A stretch of DNA of 64,000 bases from Taenia hydatigena (Eukaryota > Platyhelminthes > Cestoda > Cyclophyllidea > Taeniidae): assembly GCA_036345935.2 (NCBI GenBank), contig JADWOT020000002.1, positions 19,496,342 through 19,560,341 on the forward strand. The letters are read 5' to 3'. The notes beneath the pieces were generated by a model. It was not told the DNA's origin, searched no databases, and saw only the letters and a list, made by a program, of their open reading frames with translations. Positions 36,366 through 49,410 of the stretch are shown here, in pieces. Made by a program: the position numbers and the translations under genes. The number at the start of each line of letters is the position of its first letter. Positions within the stretch are counted from its first letter, which is position 1.

Positions 36366-36596
36366 ATGGTGTGGTTTTCGCCGCTGAGGTAAGTGGATTA
36401 CACCGCGTTACTTTCCTGTTGTCTGTTTCACAGCTTCAACCTCCTGTATCCCGGTTTTCTAATCCTAGGTGCAACTGTGAATCACTACAAAGAAAATACT
36501 CAGCAAAAGGACCACCACCGAGATGTGATTGTGAACTGCGAGATTCAGCTAACACCGGTGGAAACTACGATGGAGCTGGCTGCGTGCCGCGCTTAG
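36366..36596 (+). CDS. Candidate two-exon small secreted protein, 61 aa
   Basis: Exon 1 is 36366-36388, the intron 36389-36433 (45 nt, GTAAGT to TGTCTGTTTCACAG) and exon 2 36434-36596. Splicing joins ATG-initiated exon 1 to a frame whose start is hydrophobic (FNLLYPGFLILGA). The N-terminus then resembles a signal peptide, followed by a hydrophilic tail of about 40 residues with two Cys. The ATG is in a reasonable context (CACAATGG). Without splicing, the exon 1 ATG frame continues in a different phase and loses the pattern. No family recognised. A chance combination remains possible. Confidence 0.35.
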
Positions 36597-36972
36597 TGGG
36601 GGTGAGAAGGACAAGACGCCTGCACTGGGTGACGACCACAGCAGAGGGCTTGAGACAATTGTGGGTCACTTCAAGGTTGATCCACACAATGATGTCAGTT
36701 TGTCTAAGAGCTCTGTTTCTGGACCCACTCACCGCATACCTCTCGCCTCCCTTCTCGACGAAATAAACGAGTTTATTCCGCTAGCTAATGGCTTCAGAAA
36801 TACCAAATTGGTGTACGTTTGACCTCTTTTTTTTAATTGACATTATCTACGCGTTGCTTCGCCACCAATTGCCAATCGTATTAAAGGGTACAAAAGTACC
36901 TCAACATTTTAGTACGGAGAGTGTGGAAATATTGGGCATTTAAAAGTGTCATGAAGACCATGTGCAGTCCCA

Positions 36973-37480
36973 AGTGTCAAATTCTACCTGAATCTTGACA
37001 TTGACTAACTGGATCACAACTACGCTTCCAACACACGAATCTCCTTTCTCGATGGGCCCTTCGACGGAGGAGAGTAGGCAGCTTTGCAAGACCTGTAGTC
37101 ATACAAGCAAACAAACATTTTGGACATTTCAGCACACACCTTCAGTGCATTGTCGGTGATGACCTCAAATGTGTTAAGCGGAAGAATTTAATCAGATGTT
37201 TGTTATTATGACGCAGAAATTTCACCTTCAAATTAAGACTGGAATTCTTGTTTACAAGTCCTTGTGGTTATTTGATACCAGTGAAAAGTAGATCAGCATT
37301 GATAGCCTAATAGTTTACCAAAAGTTGTGTAAGGATCGCTCTACTGGTGCAGCCACAAAGAACTGTGGTTTTCGGTTGATGACTTAAATGGGTGGTATAG
37401 ATTTTCTCCGAGAGTGTAGCAATGTGCTGGATCTCTATTGAGTTATAGAATTGAGGACGCCGCTGAAGTGCATTGTGACA
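36973..37480 (+). repeat. Direct repeat D2, copy 1
   Basis: About 510 nt matching 39302-39790 in the same orientation, with substitutions and small indels. The best-conserved part is around 37340-37380 (GGATCGCTCTACTGGTGCA). No domain found. Confidence 0.85.
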
Positions 37481-39301
37481 CGTCTATTAAAACACACAAC
37501 GAAAATGGACATACAAACGATCGTTTTGAATGCATTACACATTCGCTTCCCACCATGGGGAGAAATTAATCTACCCGTCTTAGTGTTTAGGTCTGTTGAT
37601 GTCTATGGTGGTAATCGAGGACAGCACACGTCTAAAGAAGCATTGGCAGTGATGAATTCTGCTACGCCTTGTTCCTGGTCCCGTGATCGTACTCGCTCTC
37701 GCTTTCCCTGACACTCTGTCAGCCCTGAAGTAACTTCCACCAGAGCTCGCTGGTTCTCGCAGTTCACAATCACCTCCTCCTCAATGGCCTTCGTCTCAGT
37801 TATTTTACCGTAGTCACTTCACTTTTGTCTCTAGTATCAAAAGCGCGAATGGGGAGGAGATTGAAACTCACACTAGCAGATGACTTACCGGATTGAGGGA
37901 ATACCACGAATTCAAAATGGATCATATGAACTCGGACCCCGCAACATTTACCTCAACGTCAAAAGTCACACTATTTTACCTTAATGAAGCCAGTTGCTTA
38001 TACAATTACTTGACGTGTAAATAAATGTAACATCGGTGAGGCTGGCGTTTCATTTTAATGTGTTCGTGCGTACAAGCGTGCTAATGCACCCACACCAACG
38101 GAACTAGTCAAACGTCCAACTTGTAATGATGGGTGAGACAAATGCACAACTTCACAGAACACGTGCTGCACATACAGGCTGATTGCATGCTGGTGGTCAG
38201 CTACTTCGGGGAGGTGTTTCAACTTGGGTAAGTAAACCTACATGCAGGAGAAGTCAACCTGACTGAGGACATCTGGTCAAAAATCGAAAGTTGCACAGTT
38301 GATGTAAAGGGATAAGCACATCCACTTGCGTTTGACATCCGAGTTTTCACAACAATCATGGAGATCGTCGGTGACTCTAGGCAGAATGCAAGCTTTCTCC
38401 TAACTACCGGTTTGTCTTTTTCGACTCAGCATGAATGAAAGCAAACGAAGGAATGCTTCGTGAAGCCATCCTCGGTTACAACATTCATTGATCGAATTTG
38501 TAAAGAACCTGCTTGCTTGGTTACACCCACCACCTTTTCCTCACCGCGCTGCCACGCAACACTGCCTCCATCGAAGGCATGTGACAGTCCCAACTTCTTA
38601 CTCCACTCTGATAATACACCTCACGCCATCTACTTGCAGCCGACCATTGAAGAAGTTGGATGAGCTCACAACAAAAAGCAGATGTGTGATTCTCACCCAA
38701 ATTGTTCACCGTGGTGCCTTATATCAAAACAACTTACTAGTTAATCAGTTTGCTCTTGTTCCTCGAACCCCTTGCACATTCCTTCTCCCACATTCGAGCA
38801 GCCAGTCCACCTCCTTTAACAAATGCATCAACTTCGGGCCGACGCCTGCCTAATTTAACGCATCCCACCACAACCTTTAGATACAGAAAGTGTCAACTAC
38901 AACCTGCGATAGATTTAAAATTCAGAAATTCGGACATTCATATTTGTGAGACTTTAAAATTGCCCCTTTATGGTCACTTACGGTATAACTAAAAACTAAT
39001 GGCCTTGATTCACTCATCCATGTTCTCCTTTCTGATTGGTCAACTTCCCAAATTGACCTCTTTGCAATCGGTGAGGGCTAGTGCTCCCGCTCGTGTCCTA
39101 ATTATTAAAAAGCTATACACAACAAAGTGTTTCGGCCACACTGCATAGTCTAGACCTAGAAAGTAGTGCCTATCATCCTCAGTCCTTGTTCTATCGCGCA
39201 AGTCGAAAATTTGGTAAAGCCAGCACCTCACATATGCCCAAATCAACTTACAAATGCTGCCTTTTCTCAGTTTCCTCATCGCGATTCCCAAAGAGCGCCA
39301 A
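37481..39301. other. Spacer between D2 copies; one weak micro-exon candidate
   Basis: A 27-nt stretch at 38201-38227, between GGTGGTCAG and GTAAGT, is open in phase 1 (TSGRCFNL). Its acceptor is poor and it has no partners, so I do not call it a gene. Confidence 0.35.
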
Positions 39302-39790
39302 ACGTCAAACTCTACCCGAACATTGACATTGACCAACTGAATCCTTACTAAGCTTCCAGCACAGGAACCGCCTTCTCCGATGAGCCCCTCCATAGAGGAG
39401 GGTAGGCAGGTTTGCAAGACAAACATTTTGGGCATTTAAGCACACATCTTATAGCGCATTGTCGGTGACGACCTCGAATGTGTTAATTAGAAGAATTTAG
39501 TCAAATATTTGTGGTCAGGATGCAAGAATTGCGCCTTCAAATTAAGACTGGAATTCCTGTTTACAAGTCCTTGCTGTTATTTGATATCAGCTAAAAGCTG
39601 ATCTGCATTATTAGCCTAATAGTTTATCAAAAGTTGTGCGAGGATCGCTCTACTGGTGCAACCACAAAGAACTGTGGTTTTCGGTTGATGATGCAAATGA
39701 GTAGCATAAATAATCTCCGAGAGTGTGGCAATGTACTGTACCTCTTGTGAGTTGTGGAACTGAGGACGTTACTGAAGTGCGAATCACACC
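39302..39790 (+). repeat. Direct repeat D2, copy 2
   Basis: Partner of 36973-37480, about 2.3 kb downstream. Flanking sequences are unrelated. Confidence 0.85.
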
Positions 39791-42700
39791 TCGAAAATTG
39801 AACATGAAGAATCTCTCCTGTGGAATATTATGCACATTTACTTTTTCCACACAGAGTCCAAAAATCATAACCATCTAATCTTTGAAGTAACACCTCTGCC
39901 TGTTCGGTCGCAAAATCCCCAGAACCCAGCAGCGAAAGCTACCAATCGGGAAAGCCACAGCCACAGTCAACTTGTTACTGGCTTCGATGGCATCAGGGTT
40001 GGAGGAAGGAGAGATTGAGTGATATATAAAGTTAAGCATCGTTGACTCAGTGGGCTCTACATCAACCGTGTGATCACGGCGAAGTACTCACCATCTGTCG
40101 TTCGTACCTCGTGTGTGTCTGTGTGCCTTTCAGGGTCCCCATCTCACCCCCTTTTGCATAACAGTGTCGACATCACCCAAGCTAAGCAAGCTTGCTGCAA
40201 TTTCCGCCATAGAACACGTCTTTAATAAAAATTTGATTATGAATTTATCTGCATCGGATATGGTTACCCGAAAACCTGCATTCCTTAAAAGAAGCAAAAA
40301 ATCACGTTCCGCATCTTTGTCCATTTTTTTTAACAGCGTGAACAACTTGGTAAGAGGCAACATCGAGCTCATGTTAACTGTTTGAACAAATGAAGAAACT
40401 ATTCACGCTTCATGCGCACCAACCAGTTGCAACCAAACTCTGGTAGACTTCTATTCTGTTTTGGTATTTCTTTAAACAACTCACGGCCGCCTACAGCGAC
40501 TGATGGTCCCACTACTTATACTTCTAGTGTCACTTTCGAGTTCTGGTGTAGCAGTAATGCGTTCCATGTATGTATTTTTGAAGTCATGAGAAATGAGTCT
40601 ACTCAAGTGTTTCTTGTAAAATGTGCGGAGCTAGTGTGCTACTGAAAAATGAAATAAGTAGGCATGGCGTGATCAATAACTGGTTGACTGGTGCATTTAC
40701 CGCAAAAAGCGCATTCTCAGTAGTAATAGTAATCATTAATCATCAGCCTAAAACCAGCGAATCTTGAGTTAAAAAAGTTGCGTCACAACGAGTAATGAGT
40801 AAGAAGAGTGGCCTGTGGGAACAGCCAAGCTTACTTGGGATGTGTCTCTGCCAAAGGCGATTAATTCTAAGCTTTTCCAGAGTAAGGAACTCCAAAGACA
40901 ATTATAAACAAAAAATGAAAATCAGGTGTTTATAGGTAATTGAGACTATTCCAATTTTAAAACTAAGGAAAGGACAAAGTTTTACATCACCAAGACTTTG
41001 TTCTCATTTAAGCGTAACTTGTTGGAAACCTGTGAACTTTAGTGCAGTTTTGCGGCAAATATCAAAGTCTGCAAGCAAAAGCCATTGGAAGTTGGGACAC
41101 GCGATTTCGCAAGAAGTTTACTGTGACAGACACAAAATCACCGTTGCGACAATAAGGAAGCGACACACCGTGTCTCCGTAATTGGTAAGCACTCAAACTG
41201 TTTACTCTTATTATCTCTTCAAAATGAGTGCCGATTTTCGGCAGTGCTTAAAAGTGTCGGCTTTTTCGAATAAGTGGGGCTTATATTTGCGTAGAACCAT
41301 GGTGAGTAAAAGAGACAGCTGTCACTATTGCATCCACTTAGCTTATCTAAAATGAATTTTTATGTGACACTTCGGGTGCGTAACTCTTATGCTGGGAATT
41401 TTGCGTCCTAGACATCAGCGCTGCACTGAGCACTTCAAAACTACTAGAATAAATGTGGGATTATTCGTTTCATTCTACAAGGCATGACGGGCAAAGTTCG
41501 CAGTCATTCTTCCTTCGTTAGATGTCAAATTAGGATTAGCCATTCCCACAACACTTGCACATTAAAATCCTGCCTTAAGAAGAATGAAATGGCCAGTGCG
41601 ACAAGTACACATTGACGCTAGCAAATGTAAATCAAATAGCATTTCCAAACAGCCATGGTCGATGCTTGCGGCCACCGAGAAGACTGAGGGGAATGAATAT
41701 AAGAGATGCCTTCTTAGTGAAGAGCATTGTAAGAATGTTCACTCTACAGGCACAAAATCCGCCTATTGTTATTTTTGGGACAAGGAGCACGTCCAAGGAA
41801 GAGAATGGTGAGTAGCAGACGGAAACAAATTGTAAGTGGACGGAGAAATATGGCGAAGCCTTTCAGGGGTTAAGGCAATAGCTCTTATCCGCTCCGATTG
41901 CAACACCAAGTATTTGCCGGAATGACATTCTCAACGAGCTAGTCAAAACCATCTATAAATGAAATAGCGATTCTATCAAATTAGTATTTAGTTGTTTTGC
42001 TGGTGCTATAAGAAAGGCATTCGCTAATTGTTGGTCTTTAATATTGGATGTTAAAAGTGATCCGTTAGACAAGCAACTTCTTAAAAATAAAACTAAGCGT
42101 TGGTTAATAGGTTACCAAAATTCACTAGAAAGTTTATCGCCATCAACAATTTTTTGTGTTTTACATTCCAAACTAGTGCGCACAACATACCAGAGTGAAA
42201 GCAATGTGCACCACACAATTTGGTTTGGGTCAGAGGCGTTTGGCAAACACAGATATGGTAGAGGAGACATTGCGAATTCTTCCGATGTAAACGAGTAGTT
42301 GGAAAGCTAAGAATCGTGTCAATGCTAAGTCCATCTTCCTGCTTAAAGGGCAAGAGGGTTGAAGACGGAGAAATCAACGTAAAATATGCTACACCTGTGG
42401 CAACCCTAGTAAACCTCATCCCGTTTAACTGTGATATGAGCATAAAAGAGTGGTTCCAAACTGTCAACTGTGACTCTTTGCTTTATCCTTGACGTCAAAG
42501 CATAGCCGAAAGCCTCTGTGCTTTGCTAGCTCCCTCCAAGGTCTGTGTTTGGCTGTAATAGGCACTGGTACCATCACTCATACCGATCTGGTTCAGTATT
42601 GTGTCATTTTAACCCACCTCGTCATTGGCGAGAAAGAGAGAACCCTCGTCCACAACTTTATTTCATGTCACCAAAAAGTGGGCCATCATGACGAGAAGTA

Positions 42701-45700
42701 TGCTAGGGAACTGTAATAGAAGGGACTTGCCATGGCCTACTCCCATGTGGAGTCATGGTTAAACAAACGTCCAGTGTAGTCGCCTAGCATGACCACCCAT
42801 TATGGTTGAGAAGTTCTGCGGCATAAAGACAAATTATCTTAGCTAGCTGATGGTACGGCTTTGATTCGCCGCATTGTAAGTGTGCACTCTCAGTGATACT
42901 TTAAGGTCCTGTTGTTGCAGTTTGGACAATGGAAGAAGTAATCAACTAGCTGCTAACTCACTGATAAACGTCTTACGATAGATGTTCTCATCTACAAGGC
43001 CAAGAGAAGTTGTCTGCAACGTTGCCAATAACACTGACCACTCAAAGCGCAAGGCCATAATATTACGGACGTGGTCTACGATTTCGAACACCTTTGGTAA
43101 TTAGTTGCGTCGTATCTGGCGGGTGGACGCGGGGACAGACTGCGGAGAACGTTGTGCGGACGCTTAGACAAACCTGCTGAGAGCCACCTTTAACAACACA
43201 TTGCAAATTGCATTAATATTTACCTGTTCAATTGGCAAGGAAGAAACGGCTATATAGGCAGTCAGTGTGTGGTAGCAGAAAGAGAGTTGGAGGCAATCAA
43301 AGCATCTGTGCTTGGTCGTGCGTGTTCTACAGGTTCCTAAGCCGGCTTTTGGTGTGCTATTATTATAGACTGTTTCCCCTCTTCCCAAATCTGACGTTCA
43401 CGAGGGATGTGAGAGGTGCAAGAGAAACTGTAGTATTGGGCAGGAGAATGAGTGACCCGATAATTGGCTGTGTGAATGAATGACTATTGACGCGCGGTGA
43501 GTATAGCGCATCTGCCATTGATGTTAGTGCGCATAGTATCGCTGTTGACGTTAATCGCGTTAGTGGCGGCGTGGTGGGGTATTTGATGTGTGTTGCTCCA
43601 GTAACGTGCAAGCAGATGATTAAAGGCATGACGGTGTGTAACGATTGAATTCTCATGTTCGTTCGCAAACTGAAAACGGTAAATAGTGGCAGAAATGGGC
43701 TTTGTGGATGCTTAATGACGAAGAAGCTAGAGATGCCTCCATTTTTCTTTTATTTTCTGCGCTTGTATGCTGTTGCGCCAGCAAAATATACAAATTTTTA
43801 GCGTGCTTCATGCTAACTCTGTCTTTTTTATCGTAAGAAAAGAGCATTCGTTATGTGATGGAAATTACGTGGACACTGATAGTGGACGGATCAGACTGTA
43901 ATTAAAATTAATCAAGCTTTACTTGGTGGAATTGGCAAGGCAAACATCGCAGCCGATTGCTTTAAATTAGACTACATTAGACGCCTATATCTTCACAGAT
44001 CAAATGAAGTGCGAATTCATTGCAATTTGCATAAGCTGATGCTACTCATAAAACTAGCCTTTTAACGATGTAGATGTTGATTTTGTTAGTGATGCAGCGA
44101 TCCCCTTCATAATCCAGCACCTTCACTTCCATGCCTCGAGATGTACGGTAGATTGGAACGGACGCGTTCTAATTTCCACCGTATGAGGGCACTTGGAATG
44201 CTCCAAAACTGGGATGGTCACTGCATGTTCCAATTCGGTGAATCCTTCCTCATACATGCTACTAAAGCGATTTAGTAAAAATTTCGGGTTGAATTGCATT
44301 GAAGTGCTCAGTTAGTTCAACTGCTTAATGACTATTTGACAAAATGCACCGCATATAAGAAATTAGGGCGGCATTTAGGTTGCTCAAATGGCATTTTACA
44401 TGAGTGCCTTTTATCCATCCTGATAATAGCTAGCATTCGCATGTACGTAGTTTAAAACATGCAGATCTATCAAAAAGGAGGATATGCTCTTTCTTTTAAA
44501 GCCAGACAAGCAATGCGGCGATTGATGCACTGCCGTTCCGCTTACTGAGTACATGTCAAATATGCCTGTAGCAATTTACACAGACATAAAGAATTTCCGC
44601 TCATATCCAAATAGTTCTACTCTGTTTAGGCACCACTGGGTATATGGAAGTGAAGATGTCCTACAAATTGTAAGTTTTCGCCGGCTTCCTTTATGGAGTT
44701 GATTTGGCAAACCAATTTTCGCCTACTATGCCAAGGGACAAAAGTAACAGAGAGTTTTTATTCAGGAGATTAGAGAACGTCAACTAATTATTCTGTATAG
44801 TATGTCTATCCGCAATAGTCAGAGTCGATTCTCAGCCTACAGAATCAAGTGTGAATCGCTTCCCAACAGACCGACATGCAACCTCCTAGGAGGAGTTCTG
44901 TCACTTTTTGCTTCCTTGCCTTATTTGAGTTGTGAGACTAAAATCGGCCGACATTTGCGCCTATGTCCTGTCTTCTCGAATCTTTACCAGCTCCACCTAG
45001 ACCTCGTGCACTTCCACTTGCGAATACCAAAAAACCATTTCATAACAGTGATGAGGTGACATGCAAAATAGGTATCCTTGAAGGCAGCGTGGTCAGTGAT
45101 TCAAATACCAACAGTCATAATTCACATTCACATGCTACTCCCAGCTTTTGATTAAGAGGACAAAAATAACTTTTTTCATCGTTGTGAAAGGCGCAAAGCG
45201 AAAGAAACCAAACTTTACTTCAGACAGCATTATCACACTTTACTCATTTTTTGAGACAAACATTCTTCCTCAAGTGTTTCAATGTCCAAACGGGAATGTT
45301 AGCCACTGCCACCACATAGCAGTGTTAGCTGGGCCCGTAGCATCACAATACCTATTGCGCATTAATTTTGACAAAAGGCCTCCAACAAATTAACATTTGG
45401 CTTTTGTAGTTCACAAAATACTGCTCTGATTTATCGGAGAATCCGATAAAAAGTGCTTTTTAAAGCCAGTATCGGTTAACAAATTGACTACCTTTGTTCT
45501 GATTTAAAAAAATTGCCTTGGAAGGAGGTCTGTAAAAGAGTGTGCACGACATGGGTGGGTGCTGCATACACTTCATGGTCTCATTGCTAGGCTGAGTTGA
45601 AGGACATTTTCGTCCTTATATTTGTTCATTTATAGAAACCGACGTAGCATATTCCGATGCAACGTTTCTACAAGCCATAGCATAAGAAACGCGTAAAAGG

Positions 45701-46199
45701 ATTGATTTCCCCTCAGTCGTGGCATGGATGCGTAAACTAAAGATTTATTCGAATTTAAATGCCAAACTGATCAGATAAGCGTCTCATACAATTACCCTTT
45801 ATATGGAGACTCAATATACAAGTTTATTCTCGATCTACTTTGACACTTGTTTTCACTTTCTGCGCCTATGATTAGATTCCAATTCAATGAACCTACAGCA
45901 CGCCTCGTAGCGGCATCGCATGGCGTTATTTTAAATGGAGGGAAATAAAACAGGTTTAATCCGCGTGATCCACTTTCAAGCGGCAACTTGTCTTTCCCAC
46001 ATTTCCCATTAATCCGTAATTTAACCGTCGCTAAGAAGCGTTTTAACACAAATGAAATGTCACCGCATTATGTATATTTTCTCAAGGTTTATTCAAATTT
46101 AACTTGTTGTTATGCGTAAACATGATTCTGCGTAAACATGATTCACGACGTGCGTGGACCAATTCAAACAAGAAAAGAAACTTAATTTTGGCCTCTAAA
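39791..46199. other. No gene seen
   Basis: About 6.4 kb with only short open frames (for example 42093-42467 minus, 124 codons, unrecognised) and no repeat partner. I cannot support any gene. Confidence 0.4.
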
Positions 46200-47803
46200 A
46201 CCCCACCATCAGCGGTACTGGTGGATGAATCCTCCCTCCCTACTCACACTTTGTTTGTGAGCTGCTTTGTATTGTCTAGGATCGGAGCACGAGCCCTACC
46301 TCTGCTATTTTAATTTTTGCAGTCTCTGCTTATGGCATCGAAATTGCAAAGAAGAAGGGAAAAATAAGTAGTGAGCTCGACGTGCCACCCATAACCTCAT
46401 CTCATTTCTCCTACCCACCCTCAGGCTAGCCTACCTAATAGCACAATCTTGCGAACGATTGTGGTCACTTCCGACATCCATAGTTCCATTGTATTGTGTT
46501 ACCAGGAGACATAACACCTTGCTTAACCATGACTAGTCGAGTTCGAAGGATTGTCATCAAGATCAGAAATGGCAATGTCAGCAACACAACTCAGTTTGAA
46601 ACATCCACATCATTTTTAAATCCTACTCCTTCAGGCAGAACATTTCATTTCTGCACTCGCAACTCTTAATTTGCCCACGTTTCCGTGTTTGTTAGTTCCA
46701 ACATCGACAACCATCACAAGCTGTGTCGTGCCACTGTTGCCTCAGAGCTTGATATTAGAAGTCACTAGGCTATGTCCAACTTCTAACTGTCGACTTCAGC
46801 ACGAGGGCACAGTGTGCGATGGTGGGTAACATCTGCATCAAAAGGACTCCTCAAATAAGGTGAAATGTGTGGCAAATTTGTACCTCTTCTTCTCACGCCC
46901 TATCCACCCACCTTCTCATGTGGCTGTCATTTGGCACATTTCTCACGGTGATTAATGTGCATTTATAACTAACAGCACTATTTTGAGCGCTCAAGGGCTT
47001 TACTCACTGCACTCACCCAAACCATCGTTACTCTCATCAACACGATATTTGAAAGATGGGTGCTCTCTCACACTTATTTTTCCCTAAATAGATTGCAGTT
47101 CAACTTCGTCCATTGTGCTACGCTCGAATAATCCTGTGTGTTTTATTACACCCTCCTTCATACATTAACAAAACAAGCCTGCATAAAAGGAGGAAGAACA
47201 GGAAACAAATGGTATAAGATCAATGTAGTGGGAAGTAAAGACGGCATTGTTGTTGGAAAGGCTGCATGTCAGAGAAGAAACCTACTGCCAGAGGAAGCCA
47301 GATGTCTTCAATGAAAGAAGTTCTACGCGAATCCAACACAAACAGATTCGGGGAGCATTCACTGCTTGGCAGCAAATGGAAGAAATTAGTGACAGCCATG
47401 AACTAACCCTCATTCCAATACAGCGCGTTATAACCATGAGAGTCATTGCCACATATGCCTAAGCAACCAATATTACTGACGCGGATAACACATGATAAGT
47501 AGCGTTCAATGGACTCTCACATCATTTTGATATTCATCCAAACGGAGGATGTGGATTCCAAGTAGACCTGCGTATAGTTGAGTACCAAATATGCTAAGGA
47601 GGTGTGAGGACCATCATAACAACTGTTCCATAAATTTGGCTTCTATAAGCATCTAAATCGTGCGCGTGTCTAAGCATGGACTACTACCTCATACATGAGA
47701 AACACAGCGTTGATAGTTGCAGCATTTGGCGTTTAATTAATTAAAATCTATTAGCTGCGGGATACACTGGGTAGTCTTTTCAAATACTTTCGGCGTCCAC
47801 TCG

Positions 47804-47809
47804 TTTATT
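47804..47809 (-). promoter_or_regulatory. Candidate poly(A) signal of left-arm membrane-protein gene
   Basis: AATAAA on the minus strand, about 150 nt after the stop, mirrored in the right arm. Confidence 0.35.
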
Positions 47810-47959
47810 CCTTCCTCACATTTATCCAACATGCCCTTTTCGTAAATCGAATAGAGACACAACTCCATTTGAAACAATAATGATTTACTTTAAAACAAAT
47901 AGAGCAGTGTTATAAAGAGGAAAGGATGGGGAGAGGATATAGGTAAATGGCAGGCATTA

Positions 47960-48376
47960 CTAGTCCTCACTGTGGCCATAACTGAGTTTGGTGATGGCAA
48001 CCGCCAAGGCCATTCCCGCACACACACCACCAAGTATGTGGTTCCACAGACGTACCGTGAGGTGGCTGTAGTAGTAGAAGATGGCGAACACATCCACAAT
48101 CGCCACGAGGCATACCAACACTTTGACGCTCACACGCAGTCTGCGTGACGAGGTGGAGTCAGGGTCGATACACGCGGCTACGTTATGCAAGATAGCGGCA
48201 ATGAGGGAGAGTGGAAGGGCCACTGAGAGACAACCCATCACCACAACCATGACATATGACTCGAGGCAGAACTGTGAGGTGAGTCGTCCGCATACCCATC
48301 CATCGTTGAGGAAGACGACGATGTTGAGCAAAGCAACACCGTAGAGTACAACTGCTTCTCCTATGTACACGCTCAT
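47960..48376 (-). CDS. Small four-helix membrane protein, left-arm copy
   Basis: From the first ATG this encodes 138 residues with four hydrophobic segments (about residues 6-24, 41-63, 82-103 and 112-129), short loops and a charged C-terminus ending GHSED. The frame is open upstream to about 48484 without an in-frame ATG, so a further 5' exon may exist. Upstream residues shared with the right copy (NTIAHINVANGREVDHTVV) continue to the palindrome centre, where the two copies diverge. Compared with the right copy I see a single change after the ATG (Leu for Phe at VALLNIV). The Cys pattern lacks the CCG motif of tetraspanins. No family recognised; it is probably an integral membrane protein. 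Confidence 0.55.
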   Translation of the reverse strand: MSVYIGEAVVLYGVALLNIVVFLNDGWVCGRLTSQFCLESYVMVVVMGCLSVALPLSLIAAILHNVAACIDPDSTSSRRLRVSVKVLVCLVAIVDVFAIFYYYSHLTVRLWNHILGGVCAGMALAVAITKLSYGHSED

Positions 48377-48469
48377 GTCGATTGGACTTGCAACGACGGT
48401 ATGATCCACCTCTCTTCCATTTGCCACATTTATATGCGCGATGGTATTTAAGTAAGTGTTGAGTAATTG

Positions 48470-48744
48470 CGGTGATTGCGACAAATACAGAGAAACAAAG
48501 GAAAGTACACATCCACTTGTAAATCAAAGGAGATAGAGAACCGCGTGTCCTGAATAGCACAATAATATCTCATTTCTCAACAAATTGTTACTTAAAAGGG
48601 CCCTAGGCCTAAATTACTCAAGATATATTATGTGAGTCCTGTGTCGTCTTGACATCCTCATGAGTATCCCTACTGACATAAAATCCGTTTTGACGAAACG
48701 CAGTACATCAATGCGTGGGCGCCATCATCTCTAAAATTGGAGCA
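48470..48744. other. Non-palindromic centre of the palindrome
   Basis: About 275 nt separating the two divergent gene copies. Each gene would have its 5' flank here, so it could hold a bidirectional promoter. I see no clear TATA or other motif. An acceptor-like GAAACGCAG lies at 48695-48703 before the right copy. Confidence 0.5.
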
Positions 48745-48837
48745 CAATCACTCAACACCCACTTAAATACCATCGCGCATATAAATGTGGCAAATGGAAG
48801 AGAGGTGGATCATACCGTCGTTGCAAGTCCAATCGAC

Positions 48838-49254
48838 ATGAGCGTGTACATAGGAGAAGCAGTTGTACTCTACGGTGTTGCTTTGTTCAACATCGTCGTC
48901 TTCCTCAACGATGGATGGGTATGCGGACGACTCACCTCACAGTTCTGCCTCGAGTCATATGTCATGGTTGTGGTGATGGGTTGTCTCTCAGTGGCCCTTC
49001 CACTCTCCCTCATTGCCGCTATCTTGCATAACGTAGCCGCGTGTATCGACCCTGACTCCACCTCGTCACGCAGACTGCGTGTGAGCGTCAAAGTGTTGGT
49101 ATGCCTCGTGGCGATTGTGGATGTGTTCGCCATCTTCTACTACTACAGCCACCTCACGGTACGTCTGTGGAACCACATACTTGGTGGTGTGTGTGCGGGA
49201 ATGGCCTTGGCGGTTGCCATCACCAAACTCAGTTATGGCCACAGTGAGGACTAG
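48838..49254 (+). CDS. Small four-helix membrane protein, right-arm copy
   Basis: First in-frame ATG at 48838 gives 138 residues with the same four hydrophobic segments as the left copy. The frame is open back to about 48694, so translation might begin in an upstream exon spliced near 48704, or the message may receive a 5' leader at the AG 10 nt before this ATG (GTTGCAAG). Two Cys flank the first extracellular or luminal loop (WVCGRLTSQFC) and one follows helix 2. The copies diverge 5' of the palindrome boundary, giving alternative upstream residues. Transcribed divergently from 47960-48376. Family and function not recognised. Confidence 0.6.
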   Translation: MSVYIGEAVVLYGVALFNIVVFLNDGWVCGRLTSQFCLESYVMVVVMGCLSVALPLSLIAAILHNVAACIDPDSTSSRRLRVSVKVLVCLVAIVDVFAIFYYYSHLTVRLWNHILGGVCAGMALAVAITKLSYGHSED

Positions 49255-49404
49255 TAATGCCTGCCATTTACCTATATCCTCTCCCCATCCTTTCCTCTTT
49301 ATAACACTGCTCTATTTGTTTTAAAGTAAATCATTATTGTTTCAAATGGAGTTGTGTCTCTATTCGATTTACGAAAAGGGCATGTTGGATAAATGTGAGG
49401 AAGG

Positions 49405-49410
49405 AATAAA
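49405..49410 (+). promoter_or_regulatory. Candidate poly(A) signal of right-arm membrane-protein gene
   Basis: AATAAA about 150 nt downstream of the stop codon; conserved in all three copies of the unit. Confidence 0.35.

Larger units (their letters stand above)
46200..48469. repeat. Left arm of a large near-identical palindrome
   Basis: The reverse complement of 48745-51031. Mirrored positions sum to 97214 near the centre and to 97231 beyond about 47298. There the left arm lacks 17 nt that the right arm has, with an AAG on both sides of the missing stretch. Apart from this I saw only scattered single-base changes. Confidence 0.95.

Noticed and set aside
41161..41190. 24-nt micro-exon before GTAAGC at about 41186
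   Set aside because: The upstream AG lacks a pyrimidine tract and there are no neighbouring exons in phase.
48838..49254. Tetraspanin identity for the four-helix protein
   Set aside because: No CCG motif or large Cys-rich loop, and the protein is too short.
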